From the NCBI GenBank assembly GCA_905221145.1, contig CAJNCA010000005.1, positions 73,917 to 137,916 on the forward strand: DNA of 64,000 bases. The letters run 5' to 3'. Shown piece by piece: positions 1-8,272 of the stretch. The notes under the pieces are model-generated. The model did not search any database and was not told the origin of the DNA. It worked only from the letters and a program-made list of their open reading frames with translations. Position 1 is the stretch's first letter. Each line of letters begins with the position of its first letter. The translations under genes were made by a program, and so were the position numbers. This DNA is from a bacterium. GTDB taxonomy: Bacteria > Bacillota > Bacilli > Lactobacillales > Streptococcaceae.

Positions 1-414
1 GTCAGTCATGTCATCAATGATGCCATTCCACAAGACCTATCTTTCTTTGTGCACCGTGTTGGTCGTACCGGACGAAATGGCCTACCAGGTACAGCCATTA
101 CCCTTTACCAACCAAGCGATGACTCGGATATCCGTGAGTTGGAGAAATTAGGAATCAAGTTTACTCCGAAGATGGTAAAAGATAGAGAATTCCAAGATAC
201 CTATGACCGTGATCGTCGTGTCAACCGTGAGAAAAAACAAGATAAGCTTGATATTGAAATGATTGGTTTGGTTAAAAAGAAAAAGAAAAAAGTCAAACCA
301 GGTTATAAGAAGAAAATTCAATGGGCGGTTGATGAAAAGCGCCGCAAAACCAAGCGTGCTGAAAATCGTGCTCGCGGTCGTGCCGAGCGTAAAGCAAAAC
401 GCCAAACATTTTAA
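1..414 (+). CDS. cshB: DEAD-box RNA helicase, C-terminal part (5' end outside window)
   Basis: The reading frame is open from base 1, so this is the last 137 codons of a longer gene. It begins in helicase domain 2 and contains the motif VI region HRVGRTGRNG (residues about 17-26 of the fragment), whose arginines contact ATP and RNA. The remainder is a very basic tail rich in Lys and Arg, with a KKKKKK run, as in CshB-type Firmicute helicases that unwind structured RNA in cold adaptation, ribosome assembly and mRNA decay. A hairpin terminator follows at once, so it ends its own transcription unit before metK. The family call is firm; the choice of CshB over another DEAD-box paralogue rests on the basic tail only. 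Confidence 0.8.
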   Translation, partial: VSHVINDAIPQDLSFFVHRVGRTGRNGLPGTAITLYQPSDDSDIRELEKLGIKFTPKMVKDREFQDTYDRDRRVNREKKQDKLDIEMIGLVKKKKKKVKPGYKKKIQWAVDEKRRKTKRAENRARGRAERKAKRQTF

Positions 415-421
415 GGTAATT

Positions 422-448
422 GTTGGAGTAATGTGCTCCAACTTTTTT
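422..448 (+). terminator. Rho-independent terminator of the helicase gene
   Basis: GTTGGAG and CTCCAAC form a 7-bp stem with a short loop, followed by TTTTTTATT, starting 8 bases after the helicase stop codon. Confidence 0.8.
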
Positions 449-511
449 ATTTATGAGAACGAAATATCTAAAGTGAACACTACATTAAAGACTGCAAATT
501 GTACTTAAAAA

Positions 512-520
512 TGGTATAAT
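512..520 (+). promoter_or_regulatory. extended -10 promoter of metK
   Basis: TGGTATAAT is a perfect extended -10 box; no good -35 is visible. Transcription would start near base 527, just ahead of the riboswitch. Confidence 0.65.
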
Positions 521-534
521 GATAAAGTTATATA

Positions 535-780
535 GTCCCGATAAGATGGTAGGTATTTATCACTAAGAGTTTTCCTATCAGTACTTTGCAATTCGCAAAG
601 AATGACGGCTCCAAAGTCGTTCATCATTCTACGGTTACCGCTATAATGCGGTCACCCTATGCGCCTTACTAGCTTTAGAAATAAAAAATATCGTTTTTAT
701 TTCTAAAGCTAGTAACTCTTAGACTATAGAAATACCTATCAGTACTTTGTAACTCTATAACACTATTTTTAAGGGGGGAC
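535..780 (+). ncRNA. SMK-box (SAM-III) riboswitch of metK with a long internal insert
   Basis: SMK riboswitches in Lactobacillales bind S-adenosylmethionine and hide the metK Shine-Dalgarno by pairing it with an upstream anti-SD. Here GTCCC (535-539) can pair with GGGAC (776-780), which includes the SD G-run at 773-778, 8 nt before the ATG. The conserved core is split: GATAAGATGG (540-549) supplies the 5' half, and CAGTACTTTGTAAC (740-753) the 3' half that matches the family's TGCCTTGTAACC segment. GGTAGGTATTT (548-558) pairs with AAATACCTATC (730-740) as a lengthened P3 stem, continued by ACTAAGAGTT (562-571) with AACTCTTAG (714-722). The linker between them holds several hairpins, including a perfect 22-bp stem at 666-687/694-715. 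The call comes from matching the known fold by eye. Confidence 0.82.
574..749 (+). repeat. 15-nt direct repeat inside the metK leader
   Basis: CCTATCAGTACTTTG occurs at 574-588 and again at 735-749. The second copy is the 3' half of the SMK aptamer. The first copy could also pair with the 5' half (GGTAGG at 548-553 with CCTATC), so two mutually exclusive aptamer folds are possible. Confidence 0.8.
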
Positions 781-786
781 ATTTTT

Positions 787-1977
787 ATGTCAGAACGTAA
801 ATTATTCACGTCTGAATCGGTATCTGAGGGGCATCCAGATAAGATTGCAGACCAAATTTCAGATGCGATTTTGGATGCTATTTTAGCAAAGGATCCAGAA
901 GCGCACGTTGCTGCTGAGACAGCTGTCTATACTGGTTCAGTCCATGTTTTTGGTGAAATTTCTACAAATGCTTATGTGGATATTAACCGTGTGGTGCGTG
1001 ATACCATTGCAGAGATTGGTTATACCAATACAGAGTATGGTTTTTCTGCTGAGACGGTGGGAGTTCATCCGTCACTTGTTGAGCAGTCACCAGATATCGC
1101 CCAAGGAGTTAACGAAGCCTTGGAAGTTCGTGGAAATGCAGATCAAGATCCGCTTGACTTGATTGGTGCTGGTGACCAAGGTCTTATGTTTGGGTTTGCG
1201 GTTGATGAAACAGAAGAGCTCATGCCCTTGCCAATTTCACTCAGTCATAAATTGGTTCGTCGTCTGGCAGAACTTCGTAAGTCTGGTGAAATTAGCTATC
1301 TCCGTCCAGATGCTAAATCGCAAGTTACAGTTGAGTATGATGAAAATGACCGTCCAGTACGTGTGGACACAGTTGTTATTTCTACTCAGCATGATCCAGA
1401 AGTCAGCAACGAACAAATTCACAATGATGTGATTAACAAGGTTATCAAAGAAGTAATTCCAGCATCTTATTTGGATGAGCAAACAAAATTCTTCATCAAT
1501 CCAACTGGTCGATTTGTAATCGGTGGACCTCAAGGGGACTCAGGTTTGACTGGTCGTAAGATTATCGTGGATACCTATGGTGGCTACTCTCGTCATGGTG
1601 GCGGTGCATTCTCTGGGAAGGATGCGACTAAGGTAGACCGTTCTGCGTCATATGCAGCTCGCTATATTGCCAAAAATATCGTTGCAGCAGGTTTGGCTAA
1701 GAAGGCAGAAGTACAGTTGGCCTACGCTATCGGTGTTGCCCAACCTGTTTCTGTTCGTATCGATACCTTTGGTACAGGAACAGTAGCTGAAAGCAAGCTT
1801 GAAAAAGCGGCTCGTCAAATCTTTGACCTTCGTCCTGCAGGAATTATTCAAATGTTGGATCTTAAACGTCCAATTTACCGTCAAACAGCAGCTTATGGAC
1901 ATATGGGACGTACAGATATTGACCTTCCATGGGAACGTTTGGACAAGGTAGATGCTTTGAAAGAAGCAGTAAAATAA
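787..1977 (+). CDS. metK: S-adenosylmethionine synthetase
   Basis: Makes S-adenosylmethionine from methionine and ATP in the cytoplasm, with release of phosphate and pyrophosphate. At 396 aa it has the usual family length. Visible signatures are SEGHPDK near residue 14 (ATP and metal binding), [10 protein letters not shown] near 118, and the phosphate-binding GGGAFSGKD near 272. The ATG sits 8 nt after the G-rich Shine-Dalgarno GGGGGG, which is sequestered in the SMK riboswitch upstream, so translation should fall when SAM is abundant. The gene is monocistronic, bracketed by its own promoter and a strong terminator. Confidence 0.98.
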   Translation: MSERKLFTSESVSEGHPDKIADQISDAILDAILAKDPEAHVAAETAVYTGSVHVFGEISTNAYVDINRVVRDTIAEIGYTNTEYGFSAETVGVHPSLVEQSPDIAQGVNEALEVRGNADQDPLDLIGAGDQGLMFGFAVDETEELMPLPISLSHKLVRRLAELRKSGEISYLRPDAKSQVTVEYDENDRPVRVDTVVISTQHDPEVSNEQIHNDVINKVIKEVIPASYLDEQTKFFINPTGRFVIGGPQGDSGLTGRKIIVDTYGGYSRHGGGAFSGKDATKVDRSASYAARYIAKNIVAAGLAKKAEVQLAYAIGVAQPVSVRIDTFGTGTVAESKLEKAARQIFDLRPAGIIQMLDLKRPIYRQTAAYGHMGRTDIDLPWERLDKVDALKEAVK

Positions 1978-1983
1978 GATTTT

Positions 1984-2005
1984 AAGAGGGGATTCCCCTC
2001 TTTTT
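1984..2005 (+). terminator. metK terminator
   Basis: AAGAGGGG-ATT-CCCCTCTTTTT forms a tight GC-rich stem ending in a T-run, 7 nt after the metK stop. Confidence 0.88.
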
Positions 2006-2029
2006 AATATACTATTTACTCTAAAATCA

Positions 2030-2058
2030 TTGAAATTATAGCTTGAATTTGATATGAT
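2030..2058 (+). promoter_or_regulatory. pgdA promoter positioned for a leaderless mRNA
   Basis: A -35 box TTGAAA (2030-2035) and an extended -10 TGA-TATGAT (-10 at 2053-2058) are 17 bp apart. The -10 ends 6 bases before the pgdA ATG at 2065, so the predicted first transcribed base is the A of the start codon. No Shine-Dalgarno is visible. Confidence 0.7.
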
Positions 2059-2064
2059 GGTTCT

Positions 2065-3456
2065 ATGGATAAAAGTAGAGCAAAGCGTGTTGAGCACGAT
2101 AAAAAGAGAATTGGATTAATAGCCCTAGTAGCTATCTTTTCAGTAAGTATTTGTGTCCTTGGATCGATAATTGGTTATAAAGTCTACACAGAGCAAAGTT
2201 TCGAACAAAAGATTGAGTCTTTAAAAAATGATAAAGATAATCAATTGAGTGAGGGAAATCAGAAGGATCATTTTCGTAAGGGAGAAGCTGAAGTAATTGC
2301 CTATTATCCTCTTCAAGGGGAGCAAGTGATTTCGTCTGTAAAAGAAATCATGACACAGGATATTAAGGAAAATCTGGAAGACAAGGAAAATCTGGTTTTT
2401 TATTATACAGAGAAACAGGATTCGACTTTAAAAGGGATTGCCAACCGAAGTGTGATGAAACAAGTCTATGACTTAACTTCTTCAAAAGTTGAAGAGACAG
2501 AGAAAACTAGTCTAGCGAAAGTGCATTTGACAGAAGATGGTAAACCTTTTACCCTTGATCAACTATTTTCAGATGCTAGTAAGACTAAAGAGAAGCTGTT
2601 AAAAGAAATCACCTCTTTCTTACAGGACAAGAAATTGGAGCAAGAAAAGATTGATCAGATAGTTAAAGGATTCTCTGACCAAGACTTGTCTGCATGGAAC
2701 TTTGATTACAAGGATAGTCAGATTATTCTTTATCCAAGTCAGGCGGTTGAAAATCTAGATGAGATTGCCTTGCCGGTATCTAGTTTCTTTGAAGTTATTC
2801 AGTCCTCTTACTTATTAGATAAGGATGCAGAACTATATAAGGCTTATTATGAAAAGAAAAATCGTAAAGTAGTGGCCTTGACTTTTGATGATGGACCAAA
2901 TCCTGCGACGACAAATCAAGCATTAGATACTCTCTCTAAGTATGGTATCAAGGCAACTTTCTTTGTTTTAGGTAAGAATGTTTCTGGTAGTGAAGAGATT
3001 TTGAAACGCATGAAAGCAGATGGCCATGTCATTGGAAACCATAGTTGGAACCATCCAGTGCTTTCAAAACTTTCGCTTGATGACGCTAAAAAACAAATAA
3101 CTGATACTGAGGATGCGCTAACTAAGGTGCTGGGCTCTAGTTCTAAACTTATGCGTCCCCCTTATGGAGCCATTACAGATGACATTCGCAATAGCCTCGA
3201 TTTGAGCTTTATTATGTGGGATGTCGATAGTCTGGATTGGAAAAGTAAAAATGAAACAGCTATTTTGACAGAAATTCAGCGTGAAGTCAAGAATGGTTCT
3301 ATTATTCTCATGCATGATATCCATGCTGAGACAGTAAATGCTCTGCCGAAGGTTATTGACTATTTGAAAGGGCAAGGTTATGACTTTGTAACTATACCAG
3401 ATTTGTTAGATTCTCGTCTTAAAGCTCACCAGCTTTACTACGACCGTGACCAATAA
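2065..3456 (+). CDS. pgdA: peptidoglycan N-acetylglucosamine deacetylase
   Basis: Membrane-anchored enzyme that removes acetyl groups from GlcNAc in peptidoglycan, which makes the wall resistant to host lysozyme. Residues about 13-40 form a membrane anchor after a basic cytoplasmic start, a linker region follows, and a NodB polysaccharide deacetylase domain occupies about 265-450. All catalytic motifs are present: TFDDGP with Asp275 (base) and Asp276 (metal), HSWNH with metal ligands His326 and His330, RPPYG near 370, and MHDIH with His417. The length of 463 aa and these positions agree with pneumococcal PgdA. The start codon is chosen by family length; it has no ribosome binding site, and the promoter predicts a leaderless message. 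Confidence 0.96.
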   Translation: MDKSRAKRVEHDKKRIGLIALVAIFSVSICVLGSIIGYKVYTEQSFEQKIESLKNDKDNQLSEGNQKDHFRKGEAEVIAYYPLQGEQVISSVKEIMTQDIKENLEDKENLVFYYTEKQDSTLKGIANRSVMKQVYDLTSSKVEETEKTSLAKVHLTEDGKPFTLDQLFSDASKTKEKLLKEITSFLQDKKLEQEKIDQIVKGFSDQDLSAWNFDYKDSQIILYPSQAVENLDEIALPVSSFFEVIQSSYLLDKDAELYKAYYEKKNRKVVALTFDDGPNPATTNQALDTLSKYGIKATFFVLGKNVSGSEEILKRMKADGHVIGNHSWNHPVLSKLSLDDAKKQITDTEDALTKVLGSSSKLMRPPYGAITDDIRNSLDLSFIMWDVDSLDWKSKNETAILTEIQREVKNGSIILMHDIHAETVNALPKVIDYLKGQGYDFVTIPDLLDSRLKAHQLYYDRDQ

Positions 3457-3463
3457 TTCAAAA

Positions 3464-3510
3464 AATCTAAAGAGATAAGTTTTTTTGAGAATTTATTTCT
3501 TTGGATTTTC
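3464..3510 (+). terminator. probable pgdA terminator
   Basis: AATCTAAAGAGATAA (3464-3478) and TTATTTCTTTGGATT (3493-3507) pair in 13 of 15 positions across a T-rich loop. It is AT-rich, so moderate strength. Confidence 0.5.
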
Positions 3511-3531
3511 TTCACATAGAAAGGAAAAATA

Positions 3532-4374
3532 ATGAAATCTTATACTTTAAATAATGACGTTACAATTCCAGTTCTAGGATTTGGAACCTGGAAAGCTGAA
3601 AATGGAGAGATTGCTTACCAAGCTGTCCTAGAGGCTTTAAAGGCAGGCTATCGCCATATTGATACGGCAGCTATCTATAAAAATGAAGAAAGCGTTGGTC
3701 GTGCTATTCAAGATAGTGGCGTTCCGCGTGAGGAAATTTTTGTTACCAGTAAACTCTGGAATACAAATCACACCTATGAGCAAGCTCGTCAGGCTTTTGA
3801 AGAGTCTTTAGAGAAGTTAGGCTTGGAATATTTAGATTTGTATTTGATTCATTGGCCAAATCCAAAACCGCTCAGAGAAAATGATCAATGGAAAATCCGA
3901 AATGCTGAAGTCTGGAGAGCGATGGAGGACCTTTATCAAGAAGGCAAAATACGTGCTATCGGGGTTAGTAATTTTCTTCCCCACCATTTGGATGCTTTGC
4001 TTGAAACATCAAGAATCGTCCCAGCTGTCAATCAGGTACGCTTGGCGCCAGGTGTGTATCAAGATCACGTCGTAGATTACTGTCGTGAAAAAGGAATTTT
4101 ATTGGAAGCTTGGGGGCCTTTTGGTCAGGGAGAACTTTTTGATAGCAAGCAAGTGCAAGAAATTGCGGCAAATCATGGGAAATCTGTTGCTCAGATAGCC
4201 TTGGCCTGGAGCTTGGCAGAAGGATTTTTACCACTTCCGAAATCTGTTACAGCCTCTCGTATTCAGGCTAATCTTGATTGTTTCGGAATTGAGCTGAGTC
4301 ATGAGGAGCGTGAAACCTTAAAAGCGATTGCTGTTCAGTCTGGTGCTCCAAGAGTTGATGATATGGATTTCTAG
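3532..4374 (+). CDS. aldo/keto reductase
   Basis: NADPH-dependent carbonyl reductase of the AKR superfamily, closest in appearance to the 2,5-diketo-D-gluconate reductase/glyoxal reductase group. The 280 aa form one TIM barrel. The catalytic tetrad is intact: Asp44 and Tyr49 in HIDTAAIYKNE, Lys74 in TSKLW, and His107 in LIHWP. GVSNF near 145 and the cofactor-binding PKS near 233 are also seen. The Shine-Dalgarno AAAGGA lies 8 nt before the ATG. It is a single gene between pgdA and the glyQ T-box. The substrate cannot be told from sequence; detoxification of short aldehydes is the usual suggestion. Confidence 0.92.
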   Translation: MKSYTLNNDVTIPVLGFGTWKAENGEIAYQAVLEALKAGYRHIDTAAIYKNEESVGRAIQDSGVPREEIFVTSKLWNTNHTYEQARQAFEESLEKLGLEYLDLYLIHWPNPKPLRENDQWKIRNAEVWRAMEDLYQEGKIRAIGVSNFLPHHLDALLETSRIVPAVNQVRLAPGVYQDHVVDYCREKGILLEAWGPFGQGELFDSKQVQEIAANHGKSVAQIALAWSLAEGFLPLPKSVTASRIQANLDCFGIELSHEERETLKAIAVQSGAPRVDDMDF

Positions 4375-4390
4375 AAAATCATAAAAAGAA

Positions 4391-4419
4391 TTGTACATTG
4401 TTCTAATTTTTGATATAAT
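4391..4419 (+). promoter_or_regulatory. glyQS promoter
   Basis: TTGTAC (4391-4396) and a perfect TATAAT (4414-4419) are separated by 17 bp, directly ahead of the T-box leader. Confidence 0.75.
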
Positions 4420-4424
4420 AGTCA

Positions 4425-4608
4425 GCAGGAAAGAAAGTCTTATGGCGTTCTTCAAGCGAGCTTGGGATAGTGGGAGCCAAGTAGGGCAAAATAAAGAACT
4501 GGCGCTTTCTGTAGTATTTTCAAAAACAATGAAGTAATAAATTAGGGTGGAACCGCGTTTCTGACGCCCCTAGGTCACAGACTTAGGAGCAAAGACACGG
4601 TTCTTTTT
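4425..4608 (+). ncRNA. glycine T-box riboswitch
   Basis: Leader that reads the charging state of tRNA-Gly and decides between termination and read-through into glyQ. The T-box core AGGGTGGAACCGCG is at 4544-4557. The base of stem I is formed by CAGGAAAG (near 4426) and CTTTCTG (4505-4511), with a GGC glycine specifier at 4501-4503 just inside it. A terminator forms between GGAACCG of the T-box region and CGGTTC (4599-4604) followed by T5, so antiterminator and terminator compete for the same bases. Confidence 0.93.
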
Positions 4609-4647
4609 GTATCCAAAGTCACAAGAAGTTATAAAAAGGAGTAAACA

Positions 4648-5565
4648 ATGTCTAAAAAATTGACTTTCCAGGAAATCATCCTTACTTTGCAACAATTTTG
4701 GAATGACCAAGGTTGTATGCTTATGCAGGCTTATGATAATGAAAAAGGTGCGGGAACGATGAGTCCTTACACTTTCCTTCGCGCTATCGGACCTGAGCCA
4801 TGGAATGCAGCGTATGTAGAGCCATCACGTCGTCCTGCCGATGGTCGTTATGGGGAAAACCCTAACCGTCTTTACCAGCACCACCAATTCCAAGTGGTTA
4901 TGAAACCTTCTCCATCAAATATCCAAGAACTTTATCTTGAGTCTTTAGAAAAATTGGGAATCAATCCTTTGGAACACGATATTCGTTTTGTTGAGGACAA
5001 CTGGGAAAACCCATCTACTGGTTCGGCTGGTCTTGGTTGGGAAGTTTGGCTTGATGGGATGGAAATCACTCAGTTCACTTATTTCCAACAAGTTGGTGGA
5101 TTGGCAACTGGCCCTGTGACTGCGGAAGTTACCTATGGTTTGGAACGCTTGGCTTCTTATATCCAAGAAGTAGACTCTGTCTATGATATTGAGTGGGCTG
5201 ATGGTGTAAAATACGGAGAAATCTTTATCCAGCCTGAGTATGAGCACTCAAAATATTCGTTTGAAATTTCGGATCAAGAAATGTTGCTGGAAAACTTTGA
5301 TAAGTTTGAAAAAGAAGCTGGTCGTGCATTAGAAGAAGGCTTGGTTCACCCTGCCTATGACTATGTTCTCAAATGTTCACACACTTTTAACCTGCTTGAT
5401 GCGCGCGGTGCCGTATCTGTAACAGAGCGTGCAGGCTATATCGCTCGTATCCGTAACTTGGCCCGTGTCGTAGCCAAAACCTTTGTCGCAGAACGCAAAC
5501 GCCTAGGCTACCCACTTTTGGATGAAGCAACACGAGCTAAACTCTTAGCAGAAGACGCAGAATAG
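4648..5565 (+). CDS. glyQ: glycyl-tRNA synthetase alpha subunit
   Basis: Catalytic half of the bacterial alpha2-beta2 glycyl-tRNA synthetase, which charges tRNA-Gly with glycine. The 305 aa begin with the family's [14 protein letters not shown]. The class II catalytic fold includes [15 protein letters not shown] near 38-52 and the typical [19 protein letters not shown] segment around 150-168. The start follows AAAAGGAG by 6 nt. It is the first gene after the T-box and is followed by glyS across an unusual 259-bp structured spacer. Confidence 0.97.
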   Translation: MSKKLTFQEIILTLQQFWNDQGCMLMQAYDNEKGAGTMSPYTFLRAIGPEPWNAAYVEPSRRPADGRYGENPNRLYQHHQFQVVMKPSPSNIQELYLESLEKLGINPLEHDIRFVEDNWENPSTGSAGLGWEVWLDGMEITQFTYFQQVGGLATGPVTAEVTYGLERLASYIQEVDSVYDIEWADGVKYGEIFIQPEYEHSKYSFEISDQEMLLENFDKFEKEAGRALEEGLVHPAYDYVLKCSHTFNLLDARGAVSVTERAGYIARIRNLARVVAKTFVAERKRLGYPLLDEATRAKLLAEDAE

Positions 5566-5619
5566 TGAGTAATACTGCGTTCTAAAATCGTTAGAGGCAA
5601 GTCGAAGGCTTGCTAGAGG

Positions 5620-5791
5620 GATATGCACCGCCGTACTGTTATGTGGGGATTTTTGAAACCTTAGGTTCAAAAATCAGTCAGCTAAATCCACTTTGTGAGT
5701 CTGTATGGAAATCTTGATCAATTTTGCATTAGATTTCCATACAGACTCACAAAGTTAGTTAGCGACGTCCCCAGTACCTAAGGTGCATATC
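5620..5791. repeat. 172-bp nested inverted-repeat element in the glyQ-glyS spacer
   Basis: The spacer 5566-5824 holds no gene but is highly structured. The outer arms GATATGCACC (5620-5629) and GGTGCATATC (5782-5791) are perfect. Inside are GTACT/AGTAC, a GATTTTTGAA...TTCAAAAATC hairpin (about 5648-5675), and a perfect 25-bp stem at 5690-5714/5731-5755. It looks like a small palindromic element or a transcribed multi-branched RNA. I do not recognise the sequence; it is not BOX. Confidence 0.75.
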
Positions 5792-5824
5792 AAAAAAGAT
5801 TGAAGAAAATGTAAAGGAAAAAAC

Positions 5825-7861
5825 ATGACAAAAAACTTATTAGTAGAACTCGGTCTTGAAGAATTACCAGCCTATGTTGTCACACCAAGTGAAAAACAAC
5901 TAGGCGAAAAAATGGCAGCCTTCCTCAAGGAAAATCGTCTTTCCTTTGAAGCCATTCAAACCTTCTCAACACCACGTCGTTTGGCTGTTCGTGTGACAGG
6001 TCTTGCAGACAAACAGTCTGATTTGACAGAAGATTTCAAGGGTCCAGCAAAGAAAATTGCCTTGGATAGTGATGGAAACTTCACCAAAGCGGCTCAAGGA
6101 TTTGTTCGTGGAAAAGGCTTGACGGTTGAAGATATCGAATTCCGTGAAATCAAGGGTGAAGAGTATGTCTATGTCACTAAGGAAGAAATTGGTCAAGCAG
6201 TTGAATCCATTGTTCCTGGTGTTGTAGATGTCTTGAAGTCATTGACTTTCCCTGTCAGCATGCACTGGGCTGGAAATAGCTTTGAATACATTCGTCCTGT
6301 TCACACTTTAACTGTTCTTTTAGATGAAGAAGAGTTTGACTTGGATTTCCTTGATATCAAGGGAGGTCGTGTGAGTCGTGGGCATCGTTTCTTGGGACAA
6401 GAAACTAAGATTCAGTCAGCATTGAGCTACGAAGAAGACCTTCGTGCACAATTTGTAATTGCAGATCCACGTGAACGTGAGCAAATGATTGTTGACCAAA
6501 TCAAAGCAATCGAAGCTGAACATGGTGTAAGTATCGAAATTGATGCTGATTTGCTGAATGAAGTCTTGAACTTGGTTGAATACCCAACTGCCTTTATGGG
6601 AAGTTTTGATGCCAAATACCTTGAAGTTCCAGAAGAAGTTTTGGTGACTTCAATGAAGGAACACCAACGTTACTTTGTTGTTCGTGATCAAAACGGCAAA
6701 CTCTTGCCAAACTTCATTTCAGTCCGTAACGGAAACGCAGAGCATTTGGAAAATGTCATCAAAGGAAATGAAAAAGTCTTGGTAGCCCGCTTGGAAGACG
6801 GAGAATTCTTCTGGCGTGAAGACCAAAAATTGGTTATTTCAGACCTTGTTGAAAAATTAAACAATGTGACCTTCCATGAGAAAATTGGTTCCCTTCGTGA
6901 ACACATGATTCGTACGGGTCAGATTGCTATTCTCTTGGCAGAAAAAGCTGGTTTGTCAGCTGATGAAACGATTGACCTAGCCCGTGCAGCTGCTATTTAC
7001 AAGTTTGACTTGTTGACAGGTATGGTTGGTGAGTTTGATGAACTACAAGGAATTATGGGTGAAAAATATGCCCTTCTTGCTGGGGAAACTCCAGCAGTTG
7101 CAGCTGCTATTCGTGAACACTACATGCCTACATCAGCCGAAGGCGAACTTCCAGAGAGCAAGGTCGGTGCAGTGCTTGCCATTGCAGACAAATTGGATAC
7201 GATTTTGAGTTTCTTCTCAGTAGGTTTGATTCCATCAGGTTCTAATGATCCTTATGCCCTTCGTCGTGCAACTCAAGGCGTGGTTCGTATCTTGGATGCC
7301 TTTGGTTGGCACATTGCTATGGATGAGCTGATTGATAGCCTTTATGCTTTGAAATTCGACAGCTTAACTTATGAAAATAAAGCGGAGGTCATGGACTTTA
7401 TCAAGGCTCGTGTTGATAAGATGATGGGTTCTACTCCAAAAGATATCAAGGAAGCAGTTCTTGCAGGATCAAACTTTGTTGTGGCAGAGATGCTGGAAGC
7501 AGCAAGTGCTCTCGTAGAAGCAAGCAAGAAAGAAGACTTCAAACCTTCAGTTGAATCCCTTTCTCGTGCCTTTAACTTGGCTGAGAAGGCAGAAGGAGTT
7601 GCTACAGTTGATTCAGCACTATTTGAAAATGACCAAGAGAAAGCTTTAGCAGAAGCTGTAGAATCACTTGTTTTGTCAGGGAGTGTAAGTCAACAATTGA
7701 ACCAGCTCTTTGCTCTTAGCCCAGTCATTGATGCATTCTTTGAGAATACCATGGTTATGGCTGAAGACGAGGCAGTTCGTCAAAATCGTTTGGCAATCTT
7801 ATCGCAATTAACCAAGAAAGCATCTAAGCTTGCACGTTTTAACCAAATCAATACCAAATAA
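5825..7861 (+). CDS. glyS: glycyl-tRNA synthetase beta subunit
   Basis: Partner of GlyQ in the heterotetrameric glycyl-tRNA synthetase; it binds tRNA and has an HD-type central region and an anticodon-binding C-terminus. The 678 aa match the family length. The N-terminus [15 protein letters not shown] is the family signature, and [12 protein letters not shown] lies near 50-60. The ATG follows AAAGGAAAA. It should depend on the glyQ T-box for expression, unless the structured spacer carries its own signals. Confidence 0.97.
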   Translation: MTKNLLVELGLEELPAYVVTPSEKQLGEKMAAFLKENRLSFEAIQTFSTPRRLAVRVTGLADKQSDLTEDFKGPAKKIALDSDGNFTKAAQGFVRGKGLTVEDIEFREIKGEEYVYVTKEEIGQAVESIVPGVVDVLKSLTFPVSMHWAGNSFEYIRPVHTLTVLLDEEEFDLDFLDIKGGRVSRGHRFLGQETKIQSALSYEEDLRAQFVIADPREREQMIVDQIKAIEAEHGVSIEIDADLLNEVLNLVEYPTAFMGSFDAKYLEVPEEVLVTSMKEHQRYFVVRDQNGKLLPNFISVRNGNAEHLENVIKGNEKVLVARLEDGEFFWREDQKLVISDLVEKLNNVTFHEKIGSLREHMIRTGQIAILLAEKAGLSADETIDLARAAAIYKFDLLTGMVGEFDELQGIMGEKYALLAGETPAVAAAIREHYMPTSAEGELPESKVGAVLAIADKLDTILSFFSVGLIPSGSNDPYALRRATQGVVRILDAFGWHIAMDELIDSLYALKFDSLTYENKAEVMDFIKARVDKMMGSTPKDIKEAVLAGSNFVVAEMLEAASALVEASKKEDFKPSVESLSRAFNLAEKAEGVATVDSALFENDQEKALAEAVESLVLSGSVSQQLNQLFALSPVIDAFFENTMVMAEDEAVRQNRLAILSQLTKKASKLARFNQINTK

Positions 7862-7902
7862 AATCTGTTAAACGGATTAAATCTTATCATAAAGGAGAAG
7901 AA

Positions 7903-8160
7903 ATGGATCCGAAAAAAATTGCTCGTATCAACGAGCTCGCTAAAAAGAAAAAAGCAGAAGGCTTGACACCAGAAGAAAAGGTGGAACAAGCCAAACTACG
8001 TGAGGAGTACATTGAAGGTTATCGTCGCTCTGTTCGTCACCACATTGAAGGAATCAAAATTGTGGACGAAGAAGGAAACGATGTTACACCAGAAAAACTA
8101 CGCCAAGTACAACGTGAAAAAGGTTTACATGGCCGTAGTCTCGATGATCCAAATTCATAA
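7903..8160 (+). CDS. DUF896 (UPF0291/YnzC) family protein
   Basis: Small cytoplasmic protein of 85 aa. It has the family's helical hairpin [32 protein letters not shown] at residues about 6-38, rich in Lys and Glu, followed by a short conserved tail ending [12 protein letters not shown]. subtilis YnzC, a member, is SOS-linked, but the molecular role is unknown. A good AAAGGAG lies 7 nt before the ATG. It is probably co-transcribed with glyS, 41 bp upstream, and is closed by a bidirectional terminator. Confidence 0.9.
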   Translation: MDPKKIARINELAKKKKAEGLTPEEKVEQAKLREEYIEGYRRSVRHHIEGIKIVDEEGNDVTPEKLRQVQREKGLHGRSLDDPNS

Positions 8161-8202
8161 AAACTATTCTTTCTTTTAACAAAGATAGGTGAAATAATAA
8201 TC

Positions 8203-8235
8203 AAAAGACTAGCAGACACAAACTGCTAGTCTTTT
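8203..8235. terminator. bidirectional terminator between the DUF896 gene and the FMN reductase operon
   Basis: AAAAGACTAGCAG (8203-8215) and CTGCTAGTCTTTT (8223-8235) are perfect 13-bp complements, with A-runs and T-runs serving both strands. Confidence 0.85.
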
Positions 8236-8272
8236 GTCACTAAAAAAGGAACCATAACGGTTCCTAAAATTA

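Noticed and set aside
1648..2097. 149-codon minus-strand frame under metK and pgdA start
   Set aside because: Antisense shadow of metK codons, no Shine-Dalgarno, and it crosses the metK terminator.
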